From Oceanococcus sp. HetDA_MAG_MS8 (GTDB taxonomy: Bacteria; Pseudomonadota; Gammaproteobacteria; Nevskiales; Oceanococcaceae): DNA of 64,000 bases. The position numbers and the translations under genes are program-made. The stretch covers positions 27,246 to 91,245 of the forward strand of contig JAHCMK010000006.1 in NCBI GenBank assembly GCA_019192445.1. Reading direction: 5' to 3'. The notes under the pieces were generated by a model. That model worked only from the letters and a program-made list of their open reading frames with translations. It made no database searches and was not told the origin of the DNA. Numbering within the stretch: position 1 is the first letter of the stretch; every line of letters begins with the position of its first letter. Shown piece after piece: positions 36,472-44,620 of the stretch.

Positions 36472-37098
36472 ATGCCAGCTGCCGCCGAAGTCCCCCTCTC
36501 AAATGACCAACTCGTCGACAGCTTGGCCGAACAAGGCTGGGTGGTTTGCCCGCAGTTTCTAAGCTCTCATGAGTGGCTACCGCTGCTGCACCGCGCGCAG
36601 GCGCTGCATGCAGAGCAGTTGATGCGGCCGGCCCAGATCGGCAGCGGGGCCCAGCGCCAGCGGCGCAGCGATATTCGCAGCGATGAGGTGCTTTGGATCG
36701 ATCAACTCGATGCCACCACCCGCGTTTACTGGGAGCGCATGGAGGCACTGCGTCTACAGCTCAATCAAGCCCTGTATCTGGGCTTGGAGCGGCTGGAGGC
36801 ACACTGGGCCGCCTTTGCGGCCGGCAGCTACTATCGCCGCCACCGCGACCAGTTTCAGGGCGGCCGTCAGCGCGTGGTGTCCTGCATTTTTTACCTCAAC
36901 GAAGACTGGGCCAGCGAAGACGGAGGCCAACTTCGTATGTACCTGGAGAACCACGATAGGCCTTTGGACGTGTTGCCCCAGGGCGGCACGCTGGTCGCAT
37001 TCTTGAGCGAACACATCGAACATGAGGTTTTGGCCGCCAGGCGCAACCGCTACTCCATCACCGGCTGGTTACGCCGCCGCGACGACTTGCCGGTGTAA
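36472..37098 (+). CDS. 2OG-Fe(II) oxygenase (prolyl-hydroxylase-like)
   Basis: 208 aa from the ATG at 36472; a GTG eight codons upstream is an alternative. The iron ligands are His124 and Asp126 (HRDQ) and His184 (HIEHEV), with Arg193 (RYSITGW) for 2-oxoglutarate. GRQRVVSCIFYLNEDWASEDGGQLRMYL is the conserved double-stranded beta-helix core. It fits the SM-20/P4Hc type, which hydroxylates protein side chains or small metabolites. Target unknown. Confidence 0.88.
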   Translation: MPAAAEVPLSNDQLVDSLAEQGWVVCPQFLSSHEWLPLLHRAQALHAEQLMRPAQIGSGAQRQRRSDIRSDEVLWIDQLDATTRVYWERMEALRLQLNQALYLGLERLEAHWAAFAAGSYYRRHRDQFQGGRQRVVSCIFYLNEDWASEDGGQLRMYLENHDRPLDVLPQGGTLVAFLSEHIEHEVLAARRNRYSITGWLRRRDDLPV

Positions 37099-37322
37099 GC
37101 CCTAGCACCCTCCACACACGTGGCGCCGCTTGGCAACGGAATACCCATTGCCGGCGGAGCGCGCCTTGTATCAGACAATGTGAAGAGCTCACATAGGCAA
37201 CGCACTTCTATTAGTGGACACTGGGCTCGCAGGGCGGTAAAGGATGAAATATTTTCGCATTGGCCCCAATGTATAGCCTTGAGTAGTGCCATGACACTGG
37301 GCACACACAACAGGATCGGACG

Positions 37323-38258
37323 ATGACGAAATTGGGATTAGCCCTGGGCAGCGGCGGTGTACGCGGCTTTGCTCATTTGGGCGTTATTGAAGTGTTGGAG
37401 CAAGAAGGCATTCCTATTGATGCCATTGCCGGCTCTAGCGCGGGTGCGGCGGTGGGCGCCATGTATGCCTTCAGGCCCAAGCTTGCGCCATGCCTCACCC
37501 AGGTTCGGCATTACCTGAACTCCGAGCTCTACGACAACACCAAGCTCGGCTATTTGCGGCAAACCGAAGAAACCCGGCAAAACTTCTACGACAAAATGAA
37601 GGTGCGCCTGGCACAAGGCGCCGTGTTTGCGACCTCGGTTACGAAAAACGCCTTATTTACCGAAGAAGTGTTGCGCACCAACGTGGAATACCTCATCCCA
37701 CCGGTCAACATCGAAGAATCCTTGATTCCGCTATCTGTGGTCACCTTCGACCTCAGCACCGGCCGCGAAATTATCTTGCGCGAAGGCCCATTGGTGCCCG
37801 CCATCATGGCCAGCTGCGCCATCCCCGGTGTGTTTCCGCCTGTAGCCCATGGAGACTACATGCTCATGGACGGCGGCATTATCGACCCGGTTCCGGTCGC
37901 GCACACCCGCGACTTAAGGGCTGATTTGGTGGTAGGCGTAGACGTTGCTCCGCTGCCGGATGCCCTCAAACCCCTGGGAACCAGCTACGAAGTGGCCATG
38001 CGCGCCGCCGACATCTCCCGCTTTAAGCTGAAAACCTTATTGCTACGCGAAGCCGACCTGGTCATTAATGTGCCCTTGAACGACGTGTTTTGGGCCGACT
38101 TCTCCCAGCTGGAACATTGCGTAGAAGCCGGTCGCGAAGCCGCCCGCGAAGCCTTACCCCGCATTCGCGAAGCGCTGGGCCACCCGGTGGAAGCTCTGCC
38201 CAGCCCGGCAACATCAGCCGCCCCGCGGCCTACCGAAACCGACGACGCCTCGGCGTAA
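37323..38258 (+). CDS. Patatin-like phospholipase (RssA/NTE type)
   Basis: 311 aa. The oxyanion loop GSGGVRG (10-15), nucleophile motif GSSAG with Ser39, and DGG of the catalytic dyad (LMDGGIIDPVPV) are all present. VVTFDLSTGREIILREGPLVPAIMASCAIPGVFPPV is the conserved patatin block. Cytoplasmic, with no signal peptide. It hydrolyses acyl esters of phospholipids, perhaps in membrane turnover. The upstream 224 bp hold no gene and presumably the promoter. Confidence 0.92.
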   Translation: MTKLGLALGSGGVRGFAHLGVIEVLEQEGIPIDAIAGSSAGAAVGAMYAFRPKLAPCLTQVRHYLNSELYDNTKLGYLRQTEETRQNFYDKMKVRLAQGAVFATSVTKNALFTEEVLRTNVEYLIPPVNIEESLIPLSVVTFDLSTGREIILREGPLVPAIMASCAIPGVFPPVAHGDYMLMDGGIIDPVPVAHTRDLRADLVVGVDVAPLPDALKPLGTSYEVAMRAADISRFKLKTLLLREADLVINVPLNDVFWADFSQLEHCVEAGREAAREALPRIREALGHPVEALPSPATSAAPRPTETDDASA

Positions 38259-38347
38259 TCGCAACAGGCGAGCCCTTAGGGGGGCCTCAATGCCTAGCGT
38301 CGTGCCCGCAATGCAGCCTCATAGCTACGCCGCGCCCACAACGCCGC

Positions 38348-38620
38348 CTATTCAGGGTCATCGTAGATCTCATCCGGAGCCTGCCAGTACGACATCTGCA
38401 TGGTCTTGCCCTTCTTTTCATAGCGAAAAGGCTGCAGACCGCGCTCGCGAAATGTGGCTTCGATGTCGGCGTCTACCTTGAAATAAATCACCTCGTCGGC
38501 CACCAGGGCAAACATCAAACCCTGGTGATACACCCCATAGCCACCAAACATGGCCCGGACCGACACCGCGCCAAAGTCCCGGAAGATTTCCTCCACCCAG
38601 ATTGCCGTGTTGGATGTCAT
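38348..38620 (-). CDS. TfoX/Sxy N-terminal domain protein
   Basis: 90 aa from the ATG at 38620, preceded by a strong GGAGGG ribosome site. SVRAMFGGYGVYHQGLMFALVADEVIYFKVD is the TfoX N-domain signature. It lacks the C-terminal domain of the competence regulators TfoX/Sxy, as many stand-alone homologues do. A role in competence is therefore uncertain. Confidence 0.88.
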   Translation of the reverse strand: MTSNTAIWVEEIFRDFGAVSVRAMFGGYGVYHQGLMFALVADEVIYFKVDADIEATFRERGLQPFRYEKKGKTMQMSYWQAPDEIYDDPE

Positions 38621-38833
38621 TTGCCCTCCTCCCATGCACGCGCCTTGCGCTGCAAACTCTAGCGACTAACTGCGGCTGGAACGAACCTGGAGGCCCCAGG
38701 GCATCTATCGCTCGCCGTCAAAACAACCAGCCCGCACCAAAACCCAGGCTGGCCTGTTTCGTTGATTTTGGACCATAGTCGCTTTTGGGGCCGCGCCCTG
38801 AGGAAAGGAAGCTAAGCGGTGAGGGCGCCACAA

Positions 38834-39385
38834 CTAATCTTCGTCGGGATCTTCAGTGTTCGGTTCGGGCTTACGCCGTCTGCGACCTGAGATGAACATT
38901 GAAGCCACTCCAGTTACTGTGCCGCCCGCGAAAATAGTACCGGCGACAGAGTGCCCGGCAACAATTAGCCCGATACTTCCAAGCAGACAGATCAAACAAA
39001 GTAAGAAGGCATAGTGTTGGCCGCGGGCGATCTCTGCGACCGTTCCATTTAAAGCGGTCGATTGCAGAGCATGTCGATGTTTTTGCTCAGACTCTGCCAT
39101 TTCTACAATTCGATTCGAAAAGCCAGGGTCGACTTCATCGTAACTGCGCAGAGTGTCGGGGTGCGGAATTGGTCCAGAAAAGCTCTGTGAGGCTTCAACC
39201 GAAATTGAAACGACTTGTTCAGAGGAATCTCCATTGCTCGGGATAACCTCACTCGCTTCTTCGGATGATTGGCCTGAACTTTTCTCTATCAAGGCTTCCA
39301 GCAACACATCAGCAGGAAGATGTTCCAGAGCGTGCTTTAGCTTGGACTTTTGGCCTTCGTCATCATCAGAAGCGGCACTACTCAT
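38834..39385 (-). CDS. DUF2335 membrane protein
   Basis: 183 aa. An acidic, Ser-rich N-terminus of about 65 residues precedes the DUF2335 core FSGPIPHPDTLRSYDEVDPGFSNRIVEMAESEQKHRHAL, then two membrane helices (FLLCLICLLGSIGLIVAG and AGTIFAGGTVTGVASMFIS) and a basic/acidic tail. DUF2335 proteins are scattered, often on mobile DNA, and of unknown function. It overlaps the preceding gene by eight bases. Base composition is clearly more AT-rich than the flanking genes. Confidence 0.82.
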   Translation of the reverse strand: MSSAASDDDEGQKSKLKHALEHLPADVLLEALIEKSSGQSSEEASEVIPSNGDSSEQVVSISVEASQSFSGPIPHPDTLRSYDEVDPGFSNRIVEMAESEQKHRHALQSTALNGTVAEIARGQHYAFLLCLICLLGSIGLIVAGHSVAGTIFAGGTVTGVASMFISGRRRRKPEPNTEDPDED

Positions 39386-39815
39386 GCCGTAATTTTTCCC
39401 TTTCCGAGGCTATAGCCAAGCTCAAGCCTGAACCGACTTTGACCCAATCCTCTGCCAATGCATCTAATGCACTCGCTTCAAAATCGATAACTTCAAGGAG
39501 ATCGCTAGGCGAGTCGTTCTTCAGAAAGCCAAAAAACGGACGCCGCTTTCGAGCGGCCAAGTTAGATACAAACCGGTACTTCAGCTTCTTCTCTTCCTCA
39601 GATGCAGTGAAGTGGGCGCAGTAATTATCGATCGCTTCTTTCAAAGACGATATTTGATGATCACTGAGGTGTGTGGTCGAGCGCTTGGATGATTTGAGCA
39701 CGACACGATTGACACCGCTTTCGATGCTGCTTTCCGGGCGTATGTAGACATGAAGAGCTTCACCCTTTGAGCGCCTCAATAATCGCCTCGGTCTTCGTTT
39801 CCTATCTGCAGTCAT
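39378..39815 (-). CDS. Unknown partner of the DUF2335 protein
   Basis: 145 aa, with a good ribosome site (GAGAGGTGAG). A basic N-terminus (RKRRPRRLLRRSKGEALHVYIRP) is followed by a helical, charged part without membrane segments. No family recognised. It is translationally coupled to the DUF2335 gene and shares its low GC, so the two probably form one unit. A core-like GTTAGGC lies 70 bp upstream on the same strand. Confidence 0.65.
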   Translation of the reverse strand: MTADRKRRPRRLLRRSKGEALHVYIRPESSIESGVNRVVLKSSKRSTTHLSDHQISSLKEAIDNYCAHFTASEEEKKLKYRFVSNLAARKRRPFFGFLKNDSPSDLLEVIDFEASALDALAEDWVKVGSGLSLAIASEREKLRHE

Positions 39816-39884
39816 CTTCTCACCTCTCGGACACGCATTCTACTCCGTTCATGCAAGTTGCGTGCTGTCATTTCGAAGAATAAG

Positions 39885-39891
39885 GCCTAAC
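39885..39891 (-). other. Integron-type core site GTTAGGC
   Basis: On the minus strand GTTAGGC fits GTTRRRY, the recombination core of attC sites, 70 bp before the ATG of the 145-aa gene. I see no convincing matching half-site for it, so it may be the remnant of a second, damaged attC. Confidence 0.4.
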
Positions 39892-39965
39892 ATACTGTTT
39901 TCAAGGCTTTTCTCCCGCGGAGTTCGCTCGGGCGACTGTGTTTTGGTCGGTTTGCTGGATGAGCG

Positions 39966-40064
39966 GCCCAACACCCTAGCTCAGCGGCGCTTGCGAGTGG
40001 GCGAGGGTCGGCGTAGCCAAACGCAGCCTGCTTGCAAGTGTCCGACTGAAGCGCATTGTTGGGC
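39966..40064 (-). repeat. Candidate integron attC site (99 bp)
   Basis: On the minus strand the element opens with GCCCAACA and closes with TGTTGGGC, a perfect 8-bp R-box pair. The inner arms GCTTCAGTCGG...CTTGCAAG and (reverse complement of the other end) GCTCAGCGG...CTTGCGAG pair with single unpaired bases, the extrahelical-base feature of attC L boxes. It lies two bases after the TAA of the 229-aa gene, the classical cassette layout. Length is within the known attC range. Confidence 0.75.
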
Positions 40065-40065
40065 A

Positions 40066-40755
40066 TTACATGCTCCGAACTATAACGCCCACTATGGCTG
40101 CGCCCATGCCACCACTCAATAGCGGAACTGCCACAAAACGCATCCACCACTTTAGCCCCGACTCTGTCTCTATTTCCCCCGTTTTTCTGGATTCCAGAAG
40201 CGTAATGAAGAGCCGATCGGCTTCAGCTACAGTTTCGCGATGCAGTTCACTCACAGACTTATCGGAACGAGCAAACGCCTCATAAACATCGTCCTGATCA
40301 TCTAGCTGGACTTCAAAGTAAAGATCAGCGCCGTACTCGTTTCGCGACACTCGACACGCAGTACACTTCGGTAACTTCAGCTCGATTAACGCCCTTAGAT
40401 CTTCCGCAAAATGGATCAGGTTGCTTCGATAGGACCAGTCCTTAAAATCGTAACTAACAGAAATCGAAAGCTCGGCACCCGACGCAAGATTTCTGACTGA
40501 AAGCTGATCGAGGCCTGCAGTTCGAGCAATGGGCCTGTATATGGAGATCTCGAAGCCAGGTGGGATATCACTACCCTTGACGCCTTGCAACTCTTTTGGG
40601 GCGAGTATGGTTTGGTACCTGTCAGCAGGGTTAGAGGTCGCTTCGACAATGCACTTCGTTCCATCTCTCAGCGGCACCGAAGTGTGTTTCGCATTGAGGT
40701 CCCGACCATGAAGCAACACACGCCCATCGCTTTCGAAATTCAACGGTCTGCTCAA
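40066..40755 (-). CDS. Unknown tail-anchored protein, putative integron cassette gene
   Basis: About 229 aa from a TTG at 40755; TTG codons at 40782/40779 overlap the core site and a GTG at 40716 is another option. It is soluble and mixed alpha/beta up to about residue 200, with CTACRVSRNEYGADLYFEVQLDD in the middle. A single C-terminal helix (MRFVAVPLLSGGMGAAIVGVIV) could anchor it. No family recognised. The gene is AT-richer than its surroundings, begins just after a GTTGGGC core and ends at the attC-like element. Confidence 0.68.
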   Translation of the reverse strand: MSRPLNFESDGRVLLHGRDLNAKHTSVPLRDGTKCIVEATSNPADRYQTILAPKELQGVKGSDIPPGFEISIYRPIARTAGLDQLSVRNLASGAELSISVSYDFKDWSYRSNLIHFAEDLRALIELKLPKCTACRVSRNEYGADLYFEVQLDDQDDVYEAFARSDKSVSELHRETVAEADRLFITLLESRKTGEIETESGLKWWMRFVAVPLLSGGMGAAIVGVIVRSM

Positions 40756-40773
40756 TACTTGCGTTCCAGTGAT

Positions 40774-40780
40774 GCCCAAC
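40774..40780 (-). other. Integron-type core site GTTGGGC at cassette 5' boundary
   Basis: On the minus strand GTTGGGC lies immediately upstream of the 229-aa gene's first likely start codons, where the left end of a cassette would be. No upstream half-site (RYYYAAC within 150 bp) was found, so this could be the end of a decayed attC or an attI-like site. Confidence 0.45.
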
Positions 40781-41214
40781 AACTATTGAACGGACATTGG
40801 CCGCCCAATCGCCTAAAAGTAGGCAGTCTCAACGCGATATGGCGGTCAGTACGGCCCAGCTCACCGCATAGCTTGTGTGTATACGCGGTGTAGGAGGCGT
40901 GATTAGGTCATTGGCGGTATAGCGTGCAGGCCTAAGCCGTATAAATGCGGGCTGTTGTACGCCAGCGCGTCGGTTCGGAGCTGAGCGGTGTTGATACGCG
41001 GTCACGCTGCCCTCCCAATGGCGGCCATGCTCAAGAATGGCCCGGTGACTTACTTCGTATTATGCGTTGTTGTGCTGCTAAGTGGTAATAACTGTTTGAA
41101 CAGGCACAACCACACTTTCTCATTAAGCTAATTCATGGGTGTCTGAATCACAAGCGCCCTGCTCCCATTACTCGGCCACTATTGCTATAGCAGGCGTTGT
41201 TCGGAGCTAATTCC
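40781..41214. other. Gene-free 434-bp stretch at island edge
   Basis: No supported reading frame on either strand. The sequence GTTCGGAGC occurs twice here (near 40974 and 41190, plus strand) and again on the minus strand beside the attC-like element (40069-40078). This hints at shared recombination-derived sequence. It may contain decayed cassette DNA. Confidence 0.45.
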
Positions 41215-41595
41215 TTAAGGAAAGGATGGCCGCAATAACCCGGCTAAGGCCAGCAATAAACCGATGATGGCCACCACATCTGCCAGTACGACGCGGCGTA
41301 GCAACGCGTTGTAGTCGCCAACCTGCCAGGCAATCACAATAAATGCGGCAGCGCTGACCAAGCCCATGACGACGGCAGGCCATTGCCAGGCTGGCCGTAG
41401 TAAAGACAACAGCAAAAAGGCGCCTAGCAGACCAAAGAGGACGGCGCGGTGCTGCATCAGGATGCGCAAGTTGGGCTCGGTGAAGCTCAGGCCGTACAGG
41501 GCCTGTAGACGGGTGGAGCCCAATACTCCGGAGAGGGGCAACACGTGGATGACACCGGCGACGATTATTCCAAGGGTTTTCGCAACTTCAAGCAT
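41215..41595 (-). CDS. Small four-helix membrane protein
   Basis: 126 aa from the ATG at 41595. Four hydrophobic segments; LYGLSFTEPNLRILMQHRAVLFGLLGAFLL is a conserved-looking core common to a family of short uncharacterised inner-membrane proteins. No function assigned. Confidence 0.7.
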   Translation of the reverse strand: MLEVAKTLGIIVAGVIHVLPLSGVLGSTRLQALYGLSFTEPNLRILMQHRAVLFGLLGAFLLLSLLRPAWQWPAVVMGLVSAAAFIVIAWQVGDYNALLRRVVLADVVAIIGLLLALAGLLRPSFP

Positions 41596-41731
41596 ATGTG
41601 GGTACCTGGCTGGAGTGGACATAGCGGCGGTTGCACAGTGGCCAGCTAGGGCAATCCCGTCGGTTTTTCTGGGCGGACGATTGAGGGCCTATTGCGGGGG
41701 CAATCGTCTTAATTGCGGCGCTGCCTAGGGC

Positions 41732-42013
41732 TTAAAGAGGGCAGGCCTGCGCCTGGAATTGTTCGACCTTGGCGTCGGCAATAAGCCGCATCACTGCCGG
41801 CTGCTGACCTTTTTCGCGGAAGCGGGTAACGGCCTCGGGCGTGGCCCAGGCCTCAAACACGTGCACACGATCCGCCAAGATGGGGTCGGGTGCCAACACA
41901 TATTGGGAACATTCGGGGTGCGCGCGGGCCTGCCGAATCACGGGCTCGCAACCGCTCAAGAACGATTGCCGCATCAGCGGCTCCACCTGCAACCAGCCGG
42001 TTACTATGACCAT
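41732..42013 (-). CDS. ABM-domain (antibiotic biosynthesis monooxygenase-like) protein
   Basis: 93 aa from the ATG at 42013. VIVTGWLQVEP, HPECSQYVLAPDPILADRVHVFEAWAT and the late FREKGQQPAVMRLI segment match the dimeric ferredoxin-like ABM fold. Members range from quinone monooxygenases to heme-degrading enzymes; which applies here is unknown. Confidence 0.82.
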   Translation of the reverse strand: MVIVTGWLQVEPLMRQSFLSGCEPVIRQARAHPECSQYVLAPDPILADRVHVFEAWATPEAVTRFREKGQQPAVMRLIADAKVEQFQAQACPL

Positions 42014-42130
42014 TGCTTGTCCTTCCTGGATCGGGGGGCAGCGCAACTCCTGCGCTATCCCGCCATCATTTTACAGCCTCATGAAGCGAAAATCGCAAAG
42101 TGGGGCGCCCTGGGCAATCGTTTGGCTGCG

Positions 42131-42244
42131 TTAGAAATCGACGCCCCATAATTTGGCCATGCGATGGTCTAGCCCGCAGGCGACATGAGGTGTGAGTCGG
42201 GCTACGCCCAACTGCGTCAAATAATCGGCCAAGGGTTTAGCCAT
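42131..42244 (-). CDS. Possible 37-aa peptide downstream of the GST gene
   Basis: An ATG frame overlapping the GST stop by 8 bp encodes MAKPLADYLTQLGVARLTP and a further 18 residues ending in KLWGVDF. There is no clear ribosome site and no recognised family. It may be translated by coupling to the GST gene, or be chance. Confidence 0.25.
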   Translation of the reverse strand: MAKPLADYLTQLGVARLTPHVACGLDHRMAKLWGVDF

Positions 42245-42863
42245 TGTGGTCTGCCCGCGGGCAATCTTGCATGCGCACATGCCTAGGGTGCTGGGCCACG
42301 CGTTCAAGCCAGGCATTGATGTGGGTATAGGGCTGCAAATCGAAGCCGCCTTCATGAGCCACGTGGGTGTAGGCATAGAGGCTGATATCCGCAATGGAGT
42401 AGTCCTGGGAAGCAAACCAATCCTGCTGAGCCAGATGTTTGTTCATGACTTCCAGCGCGCGGTGCCCGCCGGCCTGTTTGGCCTGATATTCGTCCCGACG
42501 TTCTTCGGGCAGGCCAAGGTAGTGCTGAATGTAGCGGGCCACAGCAATGAAGGGCTCGTGGCTATATTGCTCGAAGTATTGCCACTGCAACACCTGGGCC
42601 CGCTCAAAAGAGTCATCCGGCAACCAAGCCGAGCCCTGCGCCAGGTAGTACAAAATGGCATTGGACTCGGCCAAACAGCGGCCGTCGGCCAGTTCCAACA
42701 CTGGGATTTTCCCGTTGAGATTACGCGCCAAGAATTTGGGCTGGCGTGTTTGGCCCGCCAGAATGTCCACATGCTTCCAGCGGTGCGAGCGCCCCATAAG
42801 GCTGAGCAACAATTTAATCTTGTAGCAATTTCCGGATTGGATATCGCCATAGACGGTGAGCAT
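42237..42863 (-). CDS. Glutathione S-transferase family protein
   Basis: 208 aa. The thioredoxin-like N-domain (LTVYGDIQSGNCYKIKLLLSLMG, then NLNGKIPVLELADGRCLAESNAILYYLA) has the cis-Pro and ESNAI glutathione-binding motif. The C-domain has the N-capping box of the last helices (YSIADISLYAYTHVA). Cytoplasmic; likely detoxification or redox role. Confidence 0.92.
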   Translation of the reverse strand: MLTVYGDIQSGNCYKIKLLLSLMGRSHRWKHVDILAGQTRQPKFLARNLNGKIPVLELADGRCLAESNAILYYLAQGSAWLPDDSFERAQVLQWQYFEQYSHEPFIAVARYIQHYLGLPEERRDEYQAKQAGGHRALEVMNKHLAQQDWFASQDYSIADISLYAYTHVAHEGGFDLQPYTHINAWLERVAQHPRHVRMQDCPRADHNG

Positions 42864-42924
42864 GCCAATCTCCCAACAGAGCCTGATGCGCCCTAGCCTA
42901 TGCCGCTATGGCAGTGGGCTTCAA

Positions 42925-43725
42925 TCAAGCCGAGGCCGTATTGGGCACACCCGAAGCGGCCGGGTTGAGTGGTTTCCGTCCGAACCCCTGTTGGTCCAAG
43001 GCCTTGGCCACAGCATCCTGCGCAGCCCTCGCCAAAGATTGTGGTGTATGCCCAGCAGATGGCAGCGGTGGCGTGTAAATCACGCGGGCGGTTAAGCCCG
43101 GGTTAGCCAGCATCCGCAGCAGGTGCGCCACCAAGGTGTCGTCACCCACAAATGGCGCTAGGTTCTGGCCGCCCCAGGCTGGGCCAAAGCTAATGGCGAC
43201 CGGCGCAAGGTTCAGGCCGCTGTCCGTAGCCGCCACAAACAGGCGTGCATGGAAGGGCTTGAGCGCTAAGCCCTCGGTAGTGGTGCCCTCAGGAAAGAAC
43301 ACAAAGCTTTGCCCTGCCTGCACCAATGGCATGACCTGCTCGAGCAAAGGTGCGGCCCCACCCCGCCCGCGGCGAATGTAGAGGGTGCCCACGCTGCGCG
43401 CCAACCAGTTGATGACTGGCCAAGACTGAATATCGGATTTGGCCACAAAACGGACATGACCCTGCGCGGCCAGCAGAAAAATATCCAACCAGCTCACATG
43501 ATTCGCCACCATCACACACGCGCCCTGTGGAGGTTGGCCAAGGCATTGCCAGCGAATGCCAAAGACCTGTAGCACGCGGCGACACCACCAACTCGCCACC
43601 GGCACTGCCGGCGCCCTGAGCATGATGGCTGTAGCTAAAATCACACCTAAGATGAGTACCGCCAATAACAGCGGCAAGCGCAGCATCAACAAAGTGGTGG
43701 CGAGCAAACGCATGCCCATTCTCAT
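42925..43725 (-). CDS. 1-acyl-glycerol-3-phosphate acyltransferase (PlsC-like)
   Basis: About 266 aa; the ATGs at 43725, 43719 and 43713 all lie within a few codons of a GGGGA box, so the exact start is open. One or two N-terminal membrane helices precede NHVSWLD (the HX4D catalytic motif) and FPEGTTTEG (acceptor binding). It transfers an acyl chain to lysophosphatidic acid or a related acceptor at the inner membrane. Confidence 0.9.
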   Translation of the reverse strand: MRMGMRLLATTLLMLRLPLLLAVLILGVILATAIMLRAPAVPVASWWCRRVLQVFGIRWQCLGQPPQGACVMVANHVSWLDIFLLAAQGHVRFVAKSDIQSWPVINWLARSVGTLYIRRGRGGAAPLLEQVMPLVQAGQSFVFFPEGTTTEGLALKPFHARLFVAATDSGLNLAPVAISFGPAWGGQNLAPFVGDDTLVAHLLRMLANPGLTARVIYTPPLPSAGHTPQSLARAAQDAVAKALDQQGFGRKPLNPAASGVPNTASA

Positions 43726-43832
43726 AGTCCCCAAAACGCAAACTGGCTCGATGCTAGTGGGGGTTTATGACAGTTTGGTCACGAGGGTGTGGCGCCACCC
43801 AGCCAGCCCTATTCGCCTAGACGCGCGTCCCA

Positions 43833-44444
43833 TCAGCCCAAGCCAAAATAACCTCGCACACCCAACAGGGTGTTGCTGGTCGCAATAGCCGCCAGAATTA
43901 AGCCCATGACCCTACTGATGACGCTGGCACCAGAGTTGCCGATGAGCTTATGAATTCCGCTGGCGGCTAGCATCAACACCAGGGTAATCAGCACCACGCC
44001 AATCATGACGGCTACGGTTTGCGCTTGCTGCAGCAGACCGAAGCGCGCGTTTTCCGTCATCAACACTGCAGCCAACATGGCCCCTGGCCCGGCAATAGAG
44101 GGAACGGCCAAAGGAAAGATCGCGGTTTCGTGATGGTCTTCGGCGAGGCGAGTTTCTTCCTCAGGTTTGCTTTCGCCAAAAATCATCGACAGAGCAAACA
44201 AAAAGAGGACGATGCCACCCGAGATTTGAAAGGCCGACAGCGGGATAGACATGGCCGACAAAATAAACTCGCCGGCAATGACAAAGAACACCAGAACCAC
44301 GGTGGACACAAGTGCCGCAAGCAGAGCGATGCGGCGCTTGGCCGCCGTATCGTAACCCCTTGTGACGGCAATAAAGACCGGCACCGTACCGATGGGGTCA
44401 ATCACCGCGAAGAAGGCAATGAAGGTGGCGATGTAATCAATCAT
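43833..44444 (-). CDS. MarC family membrane protein
   Basis: 203 aa, six membrane helices. FIAFFAVIDPIGTVPVFIAVT and PLAVPSIAGPGAMLAAVLM are the family's repeated NP/DP-type motifs. MarC proteins are inner-membrane proteins of unknown transport role; the early link to multiple antibiotic resistance was not upheld. Single gene. Confidence 0.93.
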   Translation of the reverse strand: MIDYIATFIAFFAVIDPIGTVPVFIAVTRGYDTAAKRRIALLAALVSTVVLVFFVIAGEFILSAMSIPLSAFQISGGIVLFLFALSMIFGESKPEEETRLAEDHHETAIFPLAVPSIAGPGAMLAAVLMTENARFGLLQQAQTVAVMIGVVLITLVLMLAASGIHKLIGNSGASVISRVMGLILAAIATSNTLLGVRGYFGLG

Positions 44445-44620
44445 GCAATGGCCAAACTACAGTTTTTGTGGTGGAGCACTCAGCCGCTGTTGAACTGCGC
44501 CGCTGAGAACAAAGAGGGGGCATCAGGGATGAATGCTGCGCAGAATACTCGTGTCGAGAATCTATGGCTGCTCCCCACCAGCGACCAAGCGCAGTCTTCA
44601 GGTAGCACCGGTGCAGGGCC

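Noticed and set aside
39885..40064. A longer 180-bp attC spanning GCCTAAC at 39885 to GTTGGGC at 40064
   Set aside because: Its end boxes pair with a mismatch and inner arms do not, whereas the 99-bp element pairs well.
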